NCBI GenBank assembly: GCA_030620095.1
Contig: JAUTXW010000599.1
Coordinates: 1 to 64,000, forward strand
DNA length: 64,000 nucleotides
Origin: Kuschelorhynchus macadamiae
Taxonomy: Eukaryota > Arthropoda > Insecta > Coleoptera > Curculionidae
Direction: 5' to 3'
This document shows, piece by piece, positions 21,780-31,482 of the stretch. Every line of letters starts with the position of its first letter. Position 1 is the first letter of the stretch. The notes under the pieces are model-generated. The model saw only the letters and a list, made by a program, of their open reading frames with translations, did not search any database and was not told the DNA's origin. Position numbers and translations under genes: made by a program.

Positions 21780-22560
21780 GTTCAGATCTTTACGTTTCAG
21801 GGCCCCAAATGCCGGAAAACATTTCTCGATTCCGTATCGGTCTGTCTGTCTGTATGTCTGTTCGAGGCATAACTAAAAAACTACTTACCTGATTTACTTC
21901 AAATTTTGTTAAAAAATTAAGCGTCATATGGGGATGACCTGATAACATTTTGGTCCGATATGGCAAAACAAAATAGCGGCCTAGTGAAATGTTAAAGAAA
22001 TTATAACTAAAAAACTACTGATCCAATTTACCTCAAATTTTGCCCATACATCAAGTATTATGTAGGATCTAATCGGTAAAATTATTTTGTTATGAATTCC
22101 AGATGGCAGAACAAAATAGCGGTTTAATAAATTATTTAAAAATCTATCCTGAAAAACTACTTAATGAACTTATTTCAAATGGTGTGCCATAACTAATTGT
22201 GGTATAGAAAATTGTAGTAATAATTCAAGATGGTGGAACAAAATGGCGTCCAAGTAAATTTTTTGTAATCTAAAAAAAGCAGTCTCTTAGGGTTTACATA
22301 TATTCACGTTTTAACGTCCGTAGGTGCCAAAAAATATGTTTTATCAACAAACATCAAACAAATGACAAATCTCATTCAAATATTAAGGGTCATATGGGGA
22401 TGACCTGGGTAATATTTTTTTCTAAAATATTACTTAATTACTTACTTTAATTTCAAATTTCGTGCAAGCATTAAGTGTGATATAGAGATAAACTGTTAAA
22501 GTTGGGTTACGAATTAAAGATGGCGGAATAAAATGGCGGCCAAATATTTTTTTTTTAAAT
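21780..22560. repeat. Tandem array of diverged ~150-bp units
   Basis: Units contain 'TCATATGGGGATGACCTG' (about 21927 and 22390), 'CAAATTTTGCCCATACATCA', 'AATTCCAGATGGCAGAACAA' and 'AAAGATGGCGGAATAAAATGG'. It lies directly upstream of the 22680 element. Confidence 0.65.
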
Positions 22561-23194
22561 CAACGTAAAGAAAATCATGCAATTGTCCATGCACTATAAT
22601 TTTAGGTGTTTCACTTTCACAGAATTTCATATTTGACTGTTTATAATTTTATTATATGTTTAATTATCATTATAATAATGGGACATTCCATGAAAATGCG
22701 GACATGATCAAAAAATTATCAAGTTATTGTAAATGGCTTAGTAGGCTGTGTATCTTGTTGCTAAGGAACGACTTTACTTTATTCATTTGTTTTTACAAAT
22801 AAAATTTAAGAACTGTCACTTTGACGGGAGTTAAAATTTAAACTAAAAAATAAGATCCTAAATCATATTAAATTCTCGTGGTGTGGTAAACTGTTTTTGT
22901 GGAACCAGCAAGCAAACCGTGAGTATTTTTGATTTTAAGTATTAATTTAGCATTTGACTACTTATCTTGCGATTTTGCTGACCGAGCTTTAACAGTATTA
23001 AGTAAAAAAGTAAATAATAGATTGTATTGGAAATAATTGTAGCGCGAGTTACCTAAAAGTATAATTAAAAGGAATATACCGTTTTAATACTTTTTTATCG
23101 TGTTTTAAGATTTTATATTTCTGTTGCCTAGATTCATTTCAAAGCATGGTTCAGTAACATTGAAGATAAATTTTCCGCAAATGATATCGATGAC

Positions 23195-23540
23195 TCAATC
23201 AAATACTGCCACAACTAAAATTCTATTGTTTTGAGAAATTTTGTTTTGAAATTTTGAAACTCTCTAATTTCATTATTTTGTTTATGACATAGAGCCTTTA
23301 TATTTTATTTAAAAGCTAAGACATTTTGCTGTTAAAAATAACATTCAAAATTAGCCCAAAATTTCCTTAAAGTTGCAAAAAGGTTAGAAGTGGCAGACAA
23401 AAACAATCTTTTTTTGATAAAATTTTAGTATATTTCCAACTTATACAGCCATAAGTAAAAAAACTGCATATCTATATAGAGTAAGCTTAAAATTTATACG
23501 TGTAAGTCTGCCATATTTAGAGATGTGGCGGTTTTTATTA
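23195..23540. repeat. Left cluster of GTGGC(G/A)G motifs, inverted to 27950-28290
   Basis: Contains ATCGATGACTCAATCAAA with ACTGCCACAA (about 23187-23215), AAGTGGCAGACAAAAAC (about 23389) and ATGTGGCGGTTTTTATTAAA (about 23522). The first has an inverted match ATCGATGGCTCAATCAAA at about 28240-28258 and the last has one at 27935-27962. GGTTCAGTAAC at 23147 mirrors GGTTCAAATCAGTAAC near 28300. Confidence 0.6.
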
Positions 23541-23759
23541 AAATAAAACAAAATTGTCTGGTGTAAAACAAGGTACAAACAATAATCTAGGGAATCATAA
23601 TAAAAGTAAGTAAAGTTCTTACATGAGAATCAACAAATGTTATTAATTACAAAAAAAAACTAAACATAAAAATATAATAAAAAACTAGATACAAAAAATA
23701 ATATAGGGAACATAATAAAGTTCAGTAAAGTAAAAGTTCAAAATAAGCATAAAAATTAC

Positions 23760-26625
23760 TCAGTCTGTATCACCTTCTGTCTGTGACACAGTTAAATTTA
23801 TATAAAAATCATGATACCGTGGAGGTACTGCATTTGAGTTGCATAAATCGATGAGATCTTTATATTTATCTTTAGCTATACCAGGTGTCTTATCATAAGC
23901 ATTTGATAAGGCAACGGAAGAAACAGACTTTTTTTCCCTTCTCCTGGTTTTACCTACCAAATTTATTTCTTTGTATTCGCCTTCGTTAAACCAATTTTTA
24001 TAGAGCACACCATGCTGCCCAATTTTAATTATATGAATATCGTTCCACATTACACGTTCGCCGTTTGTGTTCAGGCCCCAGTTTTTAGCAAGTATATCGG
24101 AATAAAGTTTAAAATTAAAAATGTCCTTGGTTGTGATTTCTATAACAGAATAAGGATGTCCTGTTTTTTTCGCCGTTTGAATTACTGTGATCCACTGTGC
24201 AGGAATAAATATACCACCTTCAGAACTTTTAAGAATTCTTTGTTTGTTTTTTTCTATTTGGGCATGCATAGAGTCGCCCTCATTTTGGGTATGACCTACT
24301 ATAAAATATTTATGTGTTACAGATGCACAAAAGCCATTTTTCACTACATATAAATACATAGATACTATGTATCTATTTTTGTTTTGTCCGATACAGTTGT
24401 CGGAGTAAAATATCAAATTTTGATCAGGCGAACAATAATTTTTTATGAAGTGCATTACGCAACTGGATATTTCATTTGAACCCCTTTTGGCGTCATTTTC
24501 CGACCAAACATAGCAGAAACCCTTTTTGTCAATGATATCATAAATCGTAAAGTTGTAAGTGGCTAATTTCTTTTTATAAAACATGGCAGATACTTGGGAA
24601 GTTGGGGTGGGTAAAACAGCTTGTAGATCGAAACAAAATACTTTGGTGTTTTTGTTAGTCTTTGCGGTCTTTATGTCGTTGTTTTTCTCTTGCCTGGACA
24701 AGATTTTTTGGTTTTGGTGTTGTTCATACTTATCTCTTATGGTTTCTTTCTGATCCTCTGTACTATTATTGAACTGCATACACAGCTGGCATTGGTCTTT
24801 TTTTGGCTGTTGAAATCCTATGTTAAATTCGTTGTTGAATATATTAGAATAAAGTGATTTTGTTCCATAAGGCATATTTTTAGCTTTAGAACATTTAACA
24901 TACATCCGATATAGCTCACTTAGTGTAAGATCACCAAATATATATTCTCTCTTACTGTCAGCTCTGCAGTAATGAGAAGGGACCTTATCAATCGAGTTAA
25001 TGTGATCTCTGATAGACTCCTTGATTTTAGGGTCAACCGCTCTATGCCGATCATGCTTTCCCCTTTTATCACCCTTCACGATTCCATTAAAATCAGTTTT
25101 TGTAAAAGCAGTCCTAACTGTTCTATCCCCAATACCTAAAGTTTTCATAAAAAACTTTTTGCAGACTCTTTCTTTATTTTTATCAATAGGAAAAAAATAT
25201 TCTCTATTAAGTGACCTATAATTATTCGTAGACGAATATCTGTATTTTGGTTTTATTTCTTTGGTATTATACGATATAAAACACCTTTGCTTTGTGACAT
25301 CCCCTAATTCCCAATACATCTGGAAAAGTTTGTTTCTTTGATCTTCTATTATTTTGCCTGAGCAGTTGTACTTGCACTTTCCTTCACAAGCAGGGCCAAT
25401 TTTTTTTTCCGGAATAGTCCGTCCCTTTGAATTTACGTATGATTTACCCTCATTTTTATTTTTTTTTACTTGATTTTGCTTCCAATTTTCTTCATTTCTT
25501 TGACGTTTCCTAGAACGATTCGTTTTCAGCGTTTCTGCATCTATTGATAATATAGAGTCACTTGAATATTCAATATCTTCTGGTATGTAGTCCTTGTCAA
25601 TATTAGTACTTGATTCTCTGGAAGTACTGGGAATTTCTTGGGTACCCATTTCAACCACATTTTCCAGCATCGCTCCTTCATTAGGAAAAATATTTTCAGT
25701 ATCTTTTAGTATATAGTCCTTCTCATTAGTAGTACATATTTCTCTGGGAGTACTTGGACCTTCCCCTTCACTCAGTCCCATATCTCCTGCAAATTTATTT
25801 CCATGAATAATACTCTTTACACTAGAAAAATTATTTTCAATATCTTCTAACATGCAGTACTTACCTTTATCAATATTTGTTTCTCTGGAAGCTCTTGGAA
25901 CTTCGTCTGTAATCATTTCAGCATCATCTGTATTTGTATTTTCAGGAAGAAGGACTCCATTGGAAACAATAACTTTTTTGTCATAATATGTCCCTAGAAA
26001 ATCAATGTCTCTGATATCATATTCAGGAACAATGTTGGTTGAACGATTATCACTCTCTTTCATGGCTTGGTAAATAATCTGAATATTGCTTTCAACTTCA
26101 TAATTACTCACAGTGGCAAATTTATCCACAACTGCATCAGCAGCAGCTGTGGGCCCTACGTATAGAACCTACAAAAATTAAGATATTACTATAGTTATGC
26201 GATAAATTGTTTAATCCTCAATATTCTTTTAAAGCGTTTTAAAATAAAGTAGATCAATGTTAAGGAATTCTTTCTTTTAATTTAGCAATGTTTTGGCAAT
26301 TTTGTTTGATTATCATCTTCATCGGGCTTTTTTAGAACTGTCCCCTACTTTAACAGATATTTTTATTTCTAAAATTTCTAATTTAGTTTGTGCAACACAT
26401 AAGAACACAGTCAACGAACATGTATTACACAAGTTATTACCTATAAATTGACACGTCCTGTCATTTTTTTTTTGAGTTTTAAACAGCTACCAAACTCTGT
26501 TAATAGCTGTTTAAATCTCCAACAAAATAGCGTCGCAAGGTGTTGACAACCGCAGGCGATTATTTAAAAAAAATCATACATATTGGTGCACTATAAATCT
26601 CTCACGAACTTGCTTGCTTAGTGTT

Positions 26626-26704
<79 letters not shown>

Positions 26705-26742
26705 ATATATATATATATATATGGATATATATATATATATGG

Positions 26743-26773
<31 letters not shown>

Positions 26774-27693
26774 TTTTTTTATTTAACTGAGTAGATCGCG
26801 AAAAATACCTTGATATTTTGGTGCGTCGGAGTGTCCATTTCTGATTCGGCAGTAATGTGTATTTCCTGTTGGGTGGCAACACCAGGTTCTGATGAATCTA
26901 AAAACTGAAAAAAACATATAAATAGCTACCTCAAGGTTTAGTTTATTTAGGATCGTAGAGATAAAAACACCCCAAAACTAAAAATTGTAACGTAATTTAG
27001 AAACATCTTACTTCTTGCAAATAAAATAAAATTTGTGTTAAAATAATTTTTGCTTTTGTCATAATAAACCACTCGAAATATATAACAAAAATTATTTTTT
27101 CTTTGCAATGATTATTTGCCATTGTATATTATGCCTAATTAAATTTACTGTAGTGCAGTCACAAATACTCAAAGATACATGAACAAAAACCCCCCGTGAA
27201 CCCCCAATTCATTTGTCCCTCCCCGAAAAAAAAACGTCCCAAAAACTTTTCGGGTTGTCTTAGAAAGCCCTCGATTTTGAAGGGGATTCCGCTCAATCTG
27301 GCATCACTGGAAACACGTATTTGGATGATAACAACTTTTCGTTTAGTTTTTTAACAAACCAATTTACAAAACAATTTGTTACCCCCACATCTTTAACTAA
27401 AACGGTTATTTACTTTTTCGCATATAGTTGTAACTAAAGCAGATTAATTATTTTAAGACCCAAACCTCTACTTAGATAGTTAGGTACAAAAAATTATGTC
27501 TTATTTTTAAATACGTCTACCAGACGGTCTATAAGCATAAGAGTCACAATTAATTCAACGTGTTACCCCTAAAAGGCCTAAGTAAAAAATCTACTTTACA
27601 ATTACAATTATTACTTACCTTATTTTCATTGTTGGGGTTTGTGTTCTTAAGGGCTAACAGCAAACTGTTTTTAAACTTGGATCTTTCAGACAT
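23760..27693 (-). CDS. Three-exon gene, large RNase H/DDE-like protein of unknown function
   Basis: I join three exons, all in phase 0. Exon 1 is 27693-27619 (ATG, MSERSKFKNSLLLALKN), with donor GTAAGTAA. Exon 2 is 26904-26809, with acceptor TTTTTTCAG and donor GTATTT. Exon 3 is 26168-23760, with acceptor TTTTTGTAG. The product is about 859 aa. The N-terminal third is acidic with three degenerate repeats around 'K-Y-x-L-x-D-I-E-N'. A basic KRQR region and a cysteine cluster CEGKCKYNC (about 317-326) follow, then basic residues around VKGDKRGKHDRHRAVDPKIK. The core reads CFDLQAVLPTPTSQ (D571), then IFYSDNCIGQNKNRY (D647), and FIVGHTQNEGDSMHAQIEK (H683, E687, D689). These look like the strands of an RNase H-like catalytic fold. 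Such proteins occur in insects and other animals and look transposon-derived; Sola-type transposase is a possibility. No stop or frameshift is seen. Confidence 0.75.
26627..26766. repeat. (TA)n tract with GGATAT interruptions, inside intron 2
   Basis: A long TA run is interrupted three times by GGATAT. It lies within the 640-bp second intron (26169-26808) of the minus-strand gene, so it does not disturb the reading frame. Long open frames across it that encode Ile-Tyr repeats are artefacts. Confidence 0.9.
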
Positions 27694-27949
27694 TTTATAT
27701 CATAGTAAGTAACTACAACACTAACACTACTAAAACACTTTAAATTACAATAATTGTATCATTGTTGCCTTCTATAACAATTATAAAAAAGAGAGAACGA
27801 AGAATAACAACCGTCGCATTCTGACTTGTTGCTTATTTCTAAAATAGTCATTTAAAATAAGTTCCGATAGAAAGCGCCATAACTTTAATTGCAAACAAAG
27901 ACGCTAGCGCTAAATTTAATTTATTTTTAAAATTTTAATCAAAAACCGC

Positions 27950-28290
27950 CACATTTCAAAATGTGGCTTAACCTGATATCATATTTGCGATTACGATTAT
28001 AAAAGCGCCGTATCTCGAATTATTACGTAGTTAGTAAAACTTATGGTATTTTTGCAGAAAATAACCCGAATTAAGGCAGTTTTACATACAATTTTGAGTT
28101 GTGGCTAGATTTTAAATGGTTTTCACGCACCTATAAGCATAATTTGATTTGTGGCGGTATTTGTATTAAAAACTTATCGATATCTTGCATCCTTTGAGCC
28201 AAAAATGTCATTTTCTCTTTTTTTTGACTTATGGCGGTTTTTGATTGAGCCATCGATATATTTTTTTGGGTTTTCATTGAAACGCGAGTT
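27950..28290. repeat. Right cluster of GTGGCGG motifs between the two genes
   Basis: Contains AAAAACCGCCACATTTCAAA (27952-27971), TTGTGGCGGTATTTGTATTA (about 28150), TTATGGCGGTTTTTGATTGA (about 28229) and ATCGATAT pieces. It lies in the 755-bp region between the two divergent start sites and mirrors the left cluster. It could be a subterminal binding array, an inner element end, or a shared regulatory region. Confidence 0.6.
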
Positions 28291-28300
28291 ACTGATTTGA

Positions 28301-28312
28301 ACCTATAAATAA
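28301..28312 (+). promoter_or_regulatory. Candidate TATA box of the plus-strand gene
   Basis: CCTATAAATAAA lies about 140 bp before the ATG at 28448. It has the form of a TATA box and sits just inside the divergent intergenic region. No other core promoter element can be defended. Confidence 0.35.
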
Positions 28313-28447
28313 AAAAAGTGCCATATTCAGCGAATTTACCGCACACGTATATTAAAACTTGTTAAGCGTGATATAAGTAACGTTGGGCAAGTAAAAAAGT
28401 CGAACAATTTTCTTTTAGAAAGTATAGGCTTATCCGGTGCTGAAAAA

Positions 28448-30265
28448 ATGAAAAGACGACGGGAAAAGTTAAAAAAGCTAGGAGTGTATGATGAATATAA
28501 AAAAAAGCATGCAGAAATATGCAGAAAAAGTAGGGCAAAAAAGAAAGTCGCCCTTTCCAATTTGCCGTCTTCAAAAAGAAAGCAGTTACAAAACGAAATA
28601 AGGAAAAAAGTTAATGAAAGAGTAAAAAAATGTCGGTCTATGAAAAAATCTAAACTTGAAAGTGATACAAGTAAAAAAGTTTCTCCTCCTTATACATCAG
28701 TTCAATCTTTGGGAAAAGCAGCAGCACGAGCCCGCAGATCGTTACCTACCTGTCCTAATAAACGCCAGATTGTTTTAAAGAAACTATTGTTAGAAGTTGA
28801 AGAAAAAGATGAAGCGTCCGATTCTTCAAACCTCATTAACCAACATCGCAGATCACTCAGTAACGAGGTCGTCACAGCCATAAAAGATTTTTATACAAGA
28901 GAGGACATAAGTCGCCAAGCCCCTGGACTAAAAGACTTTATTACAGTTCGCGAACAAGGCAAACCCAAAGAAAAAATCCAAATCAGACATCTATGTACTT
29001 CCATTTCTGAAACACATGCTTTGTTTGTTAAGGAATGCGGGGAAGTTGTGGGTAAGAGCAAGTTTGCTGAATATAGACCAAAAAATGTTTTCCTAAGTAG
29101 CCAACTTCCTCATAACGTGTGCCTATGTAGATACCACGAAAACTTCATTTTAGCTTTAAATGCCATGCATACCATTTCACCGGAATGTCCTCGCTATAAC
29201 CAGGATTTTCTCAAGTCCGTCATGTGTGAAAACCCTACTAAAGAGTGTTGGAAATTTACTTGTGGTGCTTGTAAAGACACTTTAGATACAAACTTAGAAC
29301 AGTATGTAGGTGCTTGCAATAATTCCGAAGTCACATGGTTGGTATGGCAAGACAGTGAAGGAAAATTGTGTAAAGTTTTACATTCAGGATCAGCTTCAGA
29401 ATTGCGAAAACACATCATCGATATGTCTAAAACGTTTTTTGAACATTTTTATGTGAAAAGGCATCAAGCTGATTCATATCAGAATGACAGGAAGAATATA
29501 GCGGCTACTAACTTCGATCCATCAGCTGCTTTGGTGCAAGTGGATTTTTCTGAAAATTTCACATGTGTAGCACAAGACGAAATTCAAAGCTTTCATTGGG
29601 CTCAACCACAAGTAACTTTGTTTACGATATCGGCTTGGTATATGGCCACACAGCATCCAATGGTTATTGTATCTGATAATCGAAACCACAATAAAGAAAC
29701 GGTAGCAGTTTACATGGATCGGGTAATAAGAGAATTGCCAGCATCCGTTACCAAAGTCTACATTTGGTCAGATGGACCTGCATCACAATTTAAGAACAGG
29801 TACATTGTGGAAACTATTAAAATCATTCAGCAACGAAATGAAAAGAACATATTTTGGAACTATTTTGCTACATCACATGGAAAAGGTCCCGTTGATGGTA
29901 TAGGTGGCGCGTTGAAAAGATTGGTGCGAAACAAGGTTATGCGAAGAAAGGCAGTTGTGTTTAATGCAGAACAATTTGCCAAAGCTGCTGAGGGTTCCAA
30001 AGTGAAGGTTATTAATGTCACTCCAAAAGAAATAGAAGATGTTGCTAAAAAAATGAATCTCCATGCCATTTTTGATCAAGCTGCTTTAATTCCAGGCATA
30101 TCTAAGGCTCATATAATTTATTATCAAAACGGTACTTTAAAAACAAGCAACATTACGTCAGACTTGAAGATCGGCATTAGAGTATTAGATGAAAATGTTG
30201 TTTATAGTGATGAGGATGATGATATTCCTCTGGCTGTTCTCAAGAGGAGAATACAAACAATTTAA
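28448..30265 (+). CDS. Intact 605-aa (or longer) RNase H/DDE-like protein of unknown function
   Basis: An uninterrupted frame starts at ATG 28448. The in-frame codons before it (GLSGAEK, preceded by TTTTCTTTTAG) look like the usual start of this family, so a short spliced 5' exon may be missing. The N-terminus is very basic (KRRREKLKKLGVYDEYKKK; residues 1-70). A cysteine/histidine-rich region follows: CLCRYH (225-230), C247, C260, C267, CGAC (272-275), C290. The core reads ALVQVDFSENFTCVAQDE (D366), then VYIWSDGPASQFKNRY (D442), then FATSHGKGPVDGIGGALKR (D483). This spacing fits an RNase H-fold nuclease with a D-D-D/E triad. The protein type is widespread and unnamed in animal genomes to my knowledge. 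It is divergent from the minus-strand gene within the same terminal repeats. Role as transposase or partner is inferred. Confidence 0.8.
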   Translation: MKRRREKLKKLGVYDEYKKKHAEICRKSRAKKKVALSNLPSSKRKQLQNEIRKKVNERVKKCRSMKKSKLESDTSKKVSPPYTSVQSLGKAAARARRSLPTCPNKRQIVLKKLLLEVEEKDEASDSSNLINQHRRSLSNEVVTAIKDFYTREDISRQAPGLKDFITVREQGKPKEKIQIRHLCTSISETHALFVKECGEVVGKSKFAEYRPKNVFLSSQLPHNVCLCRYHENFILALNAMHTISPECPRYNQDFLKSVMCENPTKECWKFTCGACKDTLDTNLEQYVGACNNSEVTWLVWQDSEGKLCKVLHSGSASELRKHIIDMSKTFFEHFYVKRHQADSYQNDRKNIAATNFDPSAALVQVDFSENFTCVAQDEIQSFHWAQPQVTLFTISAWYMATQHPMVIVSDNRNHNKETVAVYMDRVIRELPASVTKVYIWSDGPASQFKNRYIVETIKIIQQRNEKNIFWNYFATSHGKGPVDGIGGALKRLVRNKVMRRKAVVFNAEQFAKAAEGSKVKVINVTPKEIEDVAKKMNLHAIFDQAALIPGISKAHIIYYQNGTLKTSNITSDLKIGIRVLDENVVYSDEDDDIPLAVLKRRIQTI

Positions 30266-30317
30266 AATTGATCCACACTATACTTTTTGTTCGAAATGTA
30301 TTCATTATTTAATTGAA

Positions 30318-30357
30318 ACACGAGTTACCAATTTAATGTAACTCGAGTTACCACATT
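30318..30357 (+). repeat. CGAGTTACC motif pair, including a palindrome
   Basis: ACACGAGTTACC and, a few bases on, GTAACTCGAGTTAC (a perfect 14-bp palindrome) lie just after the plus-strand gene. Further copies of (A/C/T)CGAGTTAC occur at about 23044, 28284 and, next to the right terminus, at 30708. All share the plus orientation. Confidence 0.6.
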
Positions 30358-31482
30358 TTTTGCCGTTTGCTCTTGAAAGCAAAGATTTGAAAAATTACAA
30401 ATTGTACTATAATTTTGTTTATATCTCATCTTACTAATGTTGTTTTCTAATAGAAGTTTAACTGTTATATTCGTAGAAAAATTGAAAAGATTATGAAAAG
30501 ATAAACCTTATGTCCTTAAGATGTAACGTGAGTGACTGATGAGTTTTAATTAATAAAAATGAAGAATCTCAAAACATTTCCTTTATTGGAGTAATAAAGT
30601 AACTGTATGGCAACAATATAGGTTTTTAATTTAAAATGTTGGCGTTAATTGAACGGTTAGAGTAAAGAATTGTCATTTTATTGCCAAATAATAAATCTGA
30701 TTGTATCTCGAGTTACCATGGAATGTCCCTAATGTTATTTTAAATACTCCTAGGGTTGTAAGTGGCTTCTAGGTTCTTATTCTAATATATTTTCGGAAAA
30801 TTCTACCAAATCTCTTTATTGTTCTTATTTATAAGAAAGTGTTGTTTTGGCCGACTTTTAGTAGTTCTTTTTTTTTATTAATACCTATTTTATCGTGTTT
30901 TTATATTAAGTAAAGTTAAATTTCCCCAAAAAAATTGTGAGCCATGCTTTTTTTGATTTGATTCATATATTGAGTTTTCAAAATGTCGGCTGCACAGCAA
31001 TTTTTTGAAAATTCAACATCGCCGCTTTATGAAAAAATTGCAGTTACTTTTTACAAAATACTTGTTTTAAAAAGGCCAAAATAAGCTTTTTTAAAATTTT
31101 TTAGAACATTTCGATTAAAAAATTTTTTTTGGTTGTATGTCTTCTTTAAAGACAGGTGTTCCGTTGTCAGCTCGACATTAATAACGAACAGGTAATAACT
31201 TTTTATTGTTCAAAGGGTTGTCCCACATAATTACATCATAAAGTTGAGACTCGTAAAATACGACAGTTATAAACTGAAAATTTACAGTCTCCTTTTATCC
31301 GGAATTGAAGAAACTGTGGATATTTTCGTATGGGTTAGTTTTAATTATAACCGTTTACGACTCCAGTACAATAAACCTAAAGCTTGCTGAAATACCTTGT
31401 GATGGAGTTTTATGCATCAGCGATTTTATTTCACATTGAATTCTAGTAATGTGGAGTGTTTAATTAAATAGATGTACTAAGC

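Larger units (their letters stand above)
22680..30729. mobile_element. Two-gene TIR transposon (8.05 kb), TAAT target duplication
   Basis: Terminal inverted repeats GGGACATTCCATG are perfect over 13 bp (22680-22692; reverse complement 30717-30729). The 4-bp direct repeats TAAT flank them (22676-22679 and 30730-30733). Subterminal sequence shows weaker similarity (GTTGCTAAGG..ACTTTACTTTATT against GTTGCCATAC..TTACTTTATTAC). Inside are two divergent genes: a three-exon gene on minus (27693-23760) and a largely open gene on plus (28448-30265), both uninterrupted. A 4-bp AT-rich duplication is known for the Sola superfamily, among others; that assignment is inference. An alternative is that the minus gene lies in an inner element inserted into an outer one (see the inverted clusters at 23195-23540 and 27950-28290). 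Confidence 0.8.

Noticed and set aside
24012..24353. Plus-strand open frame inside the minus-strand gene
   Set aside because: Antisense shadow of a long coding exon; no motif of its own.
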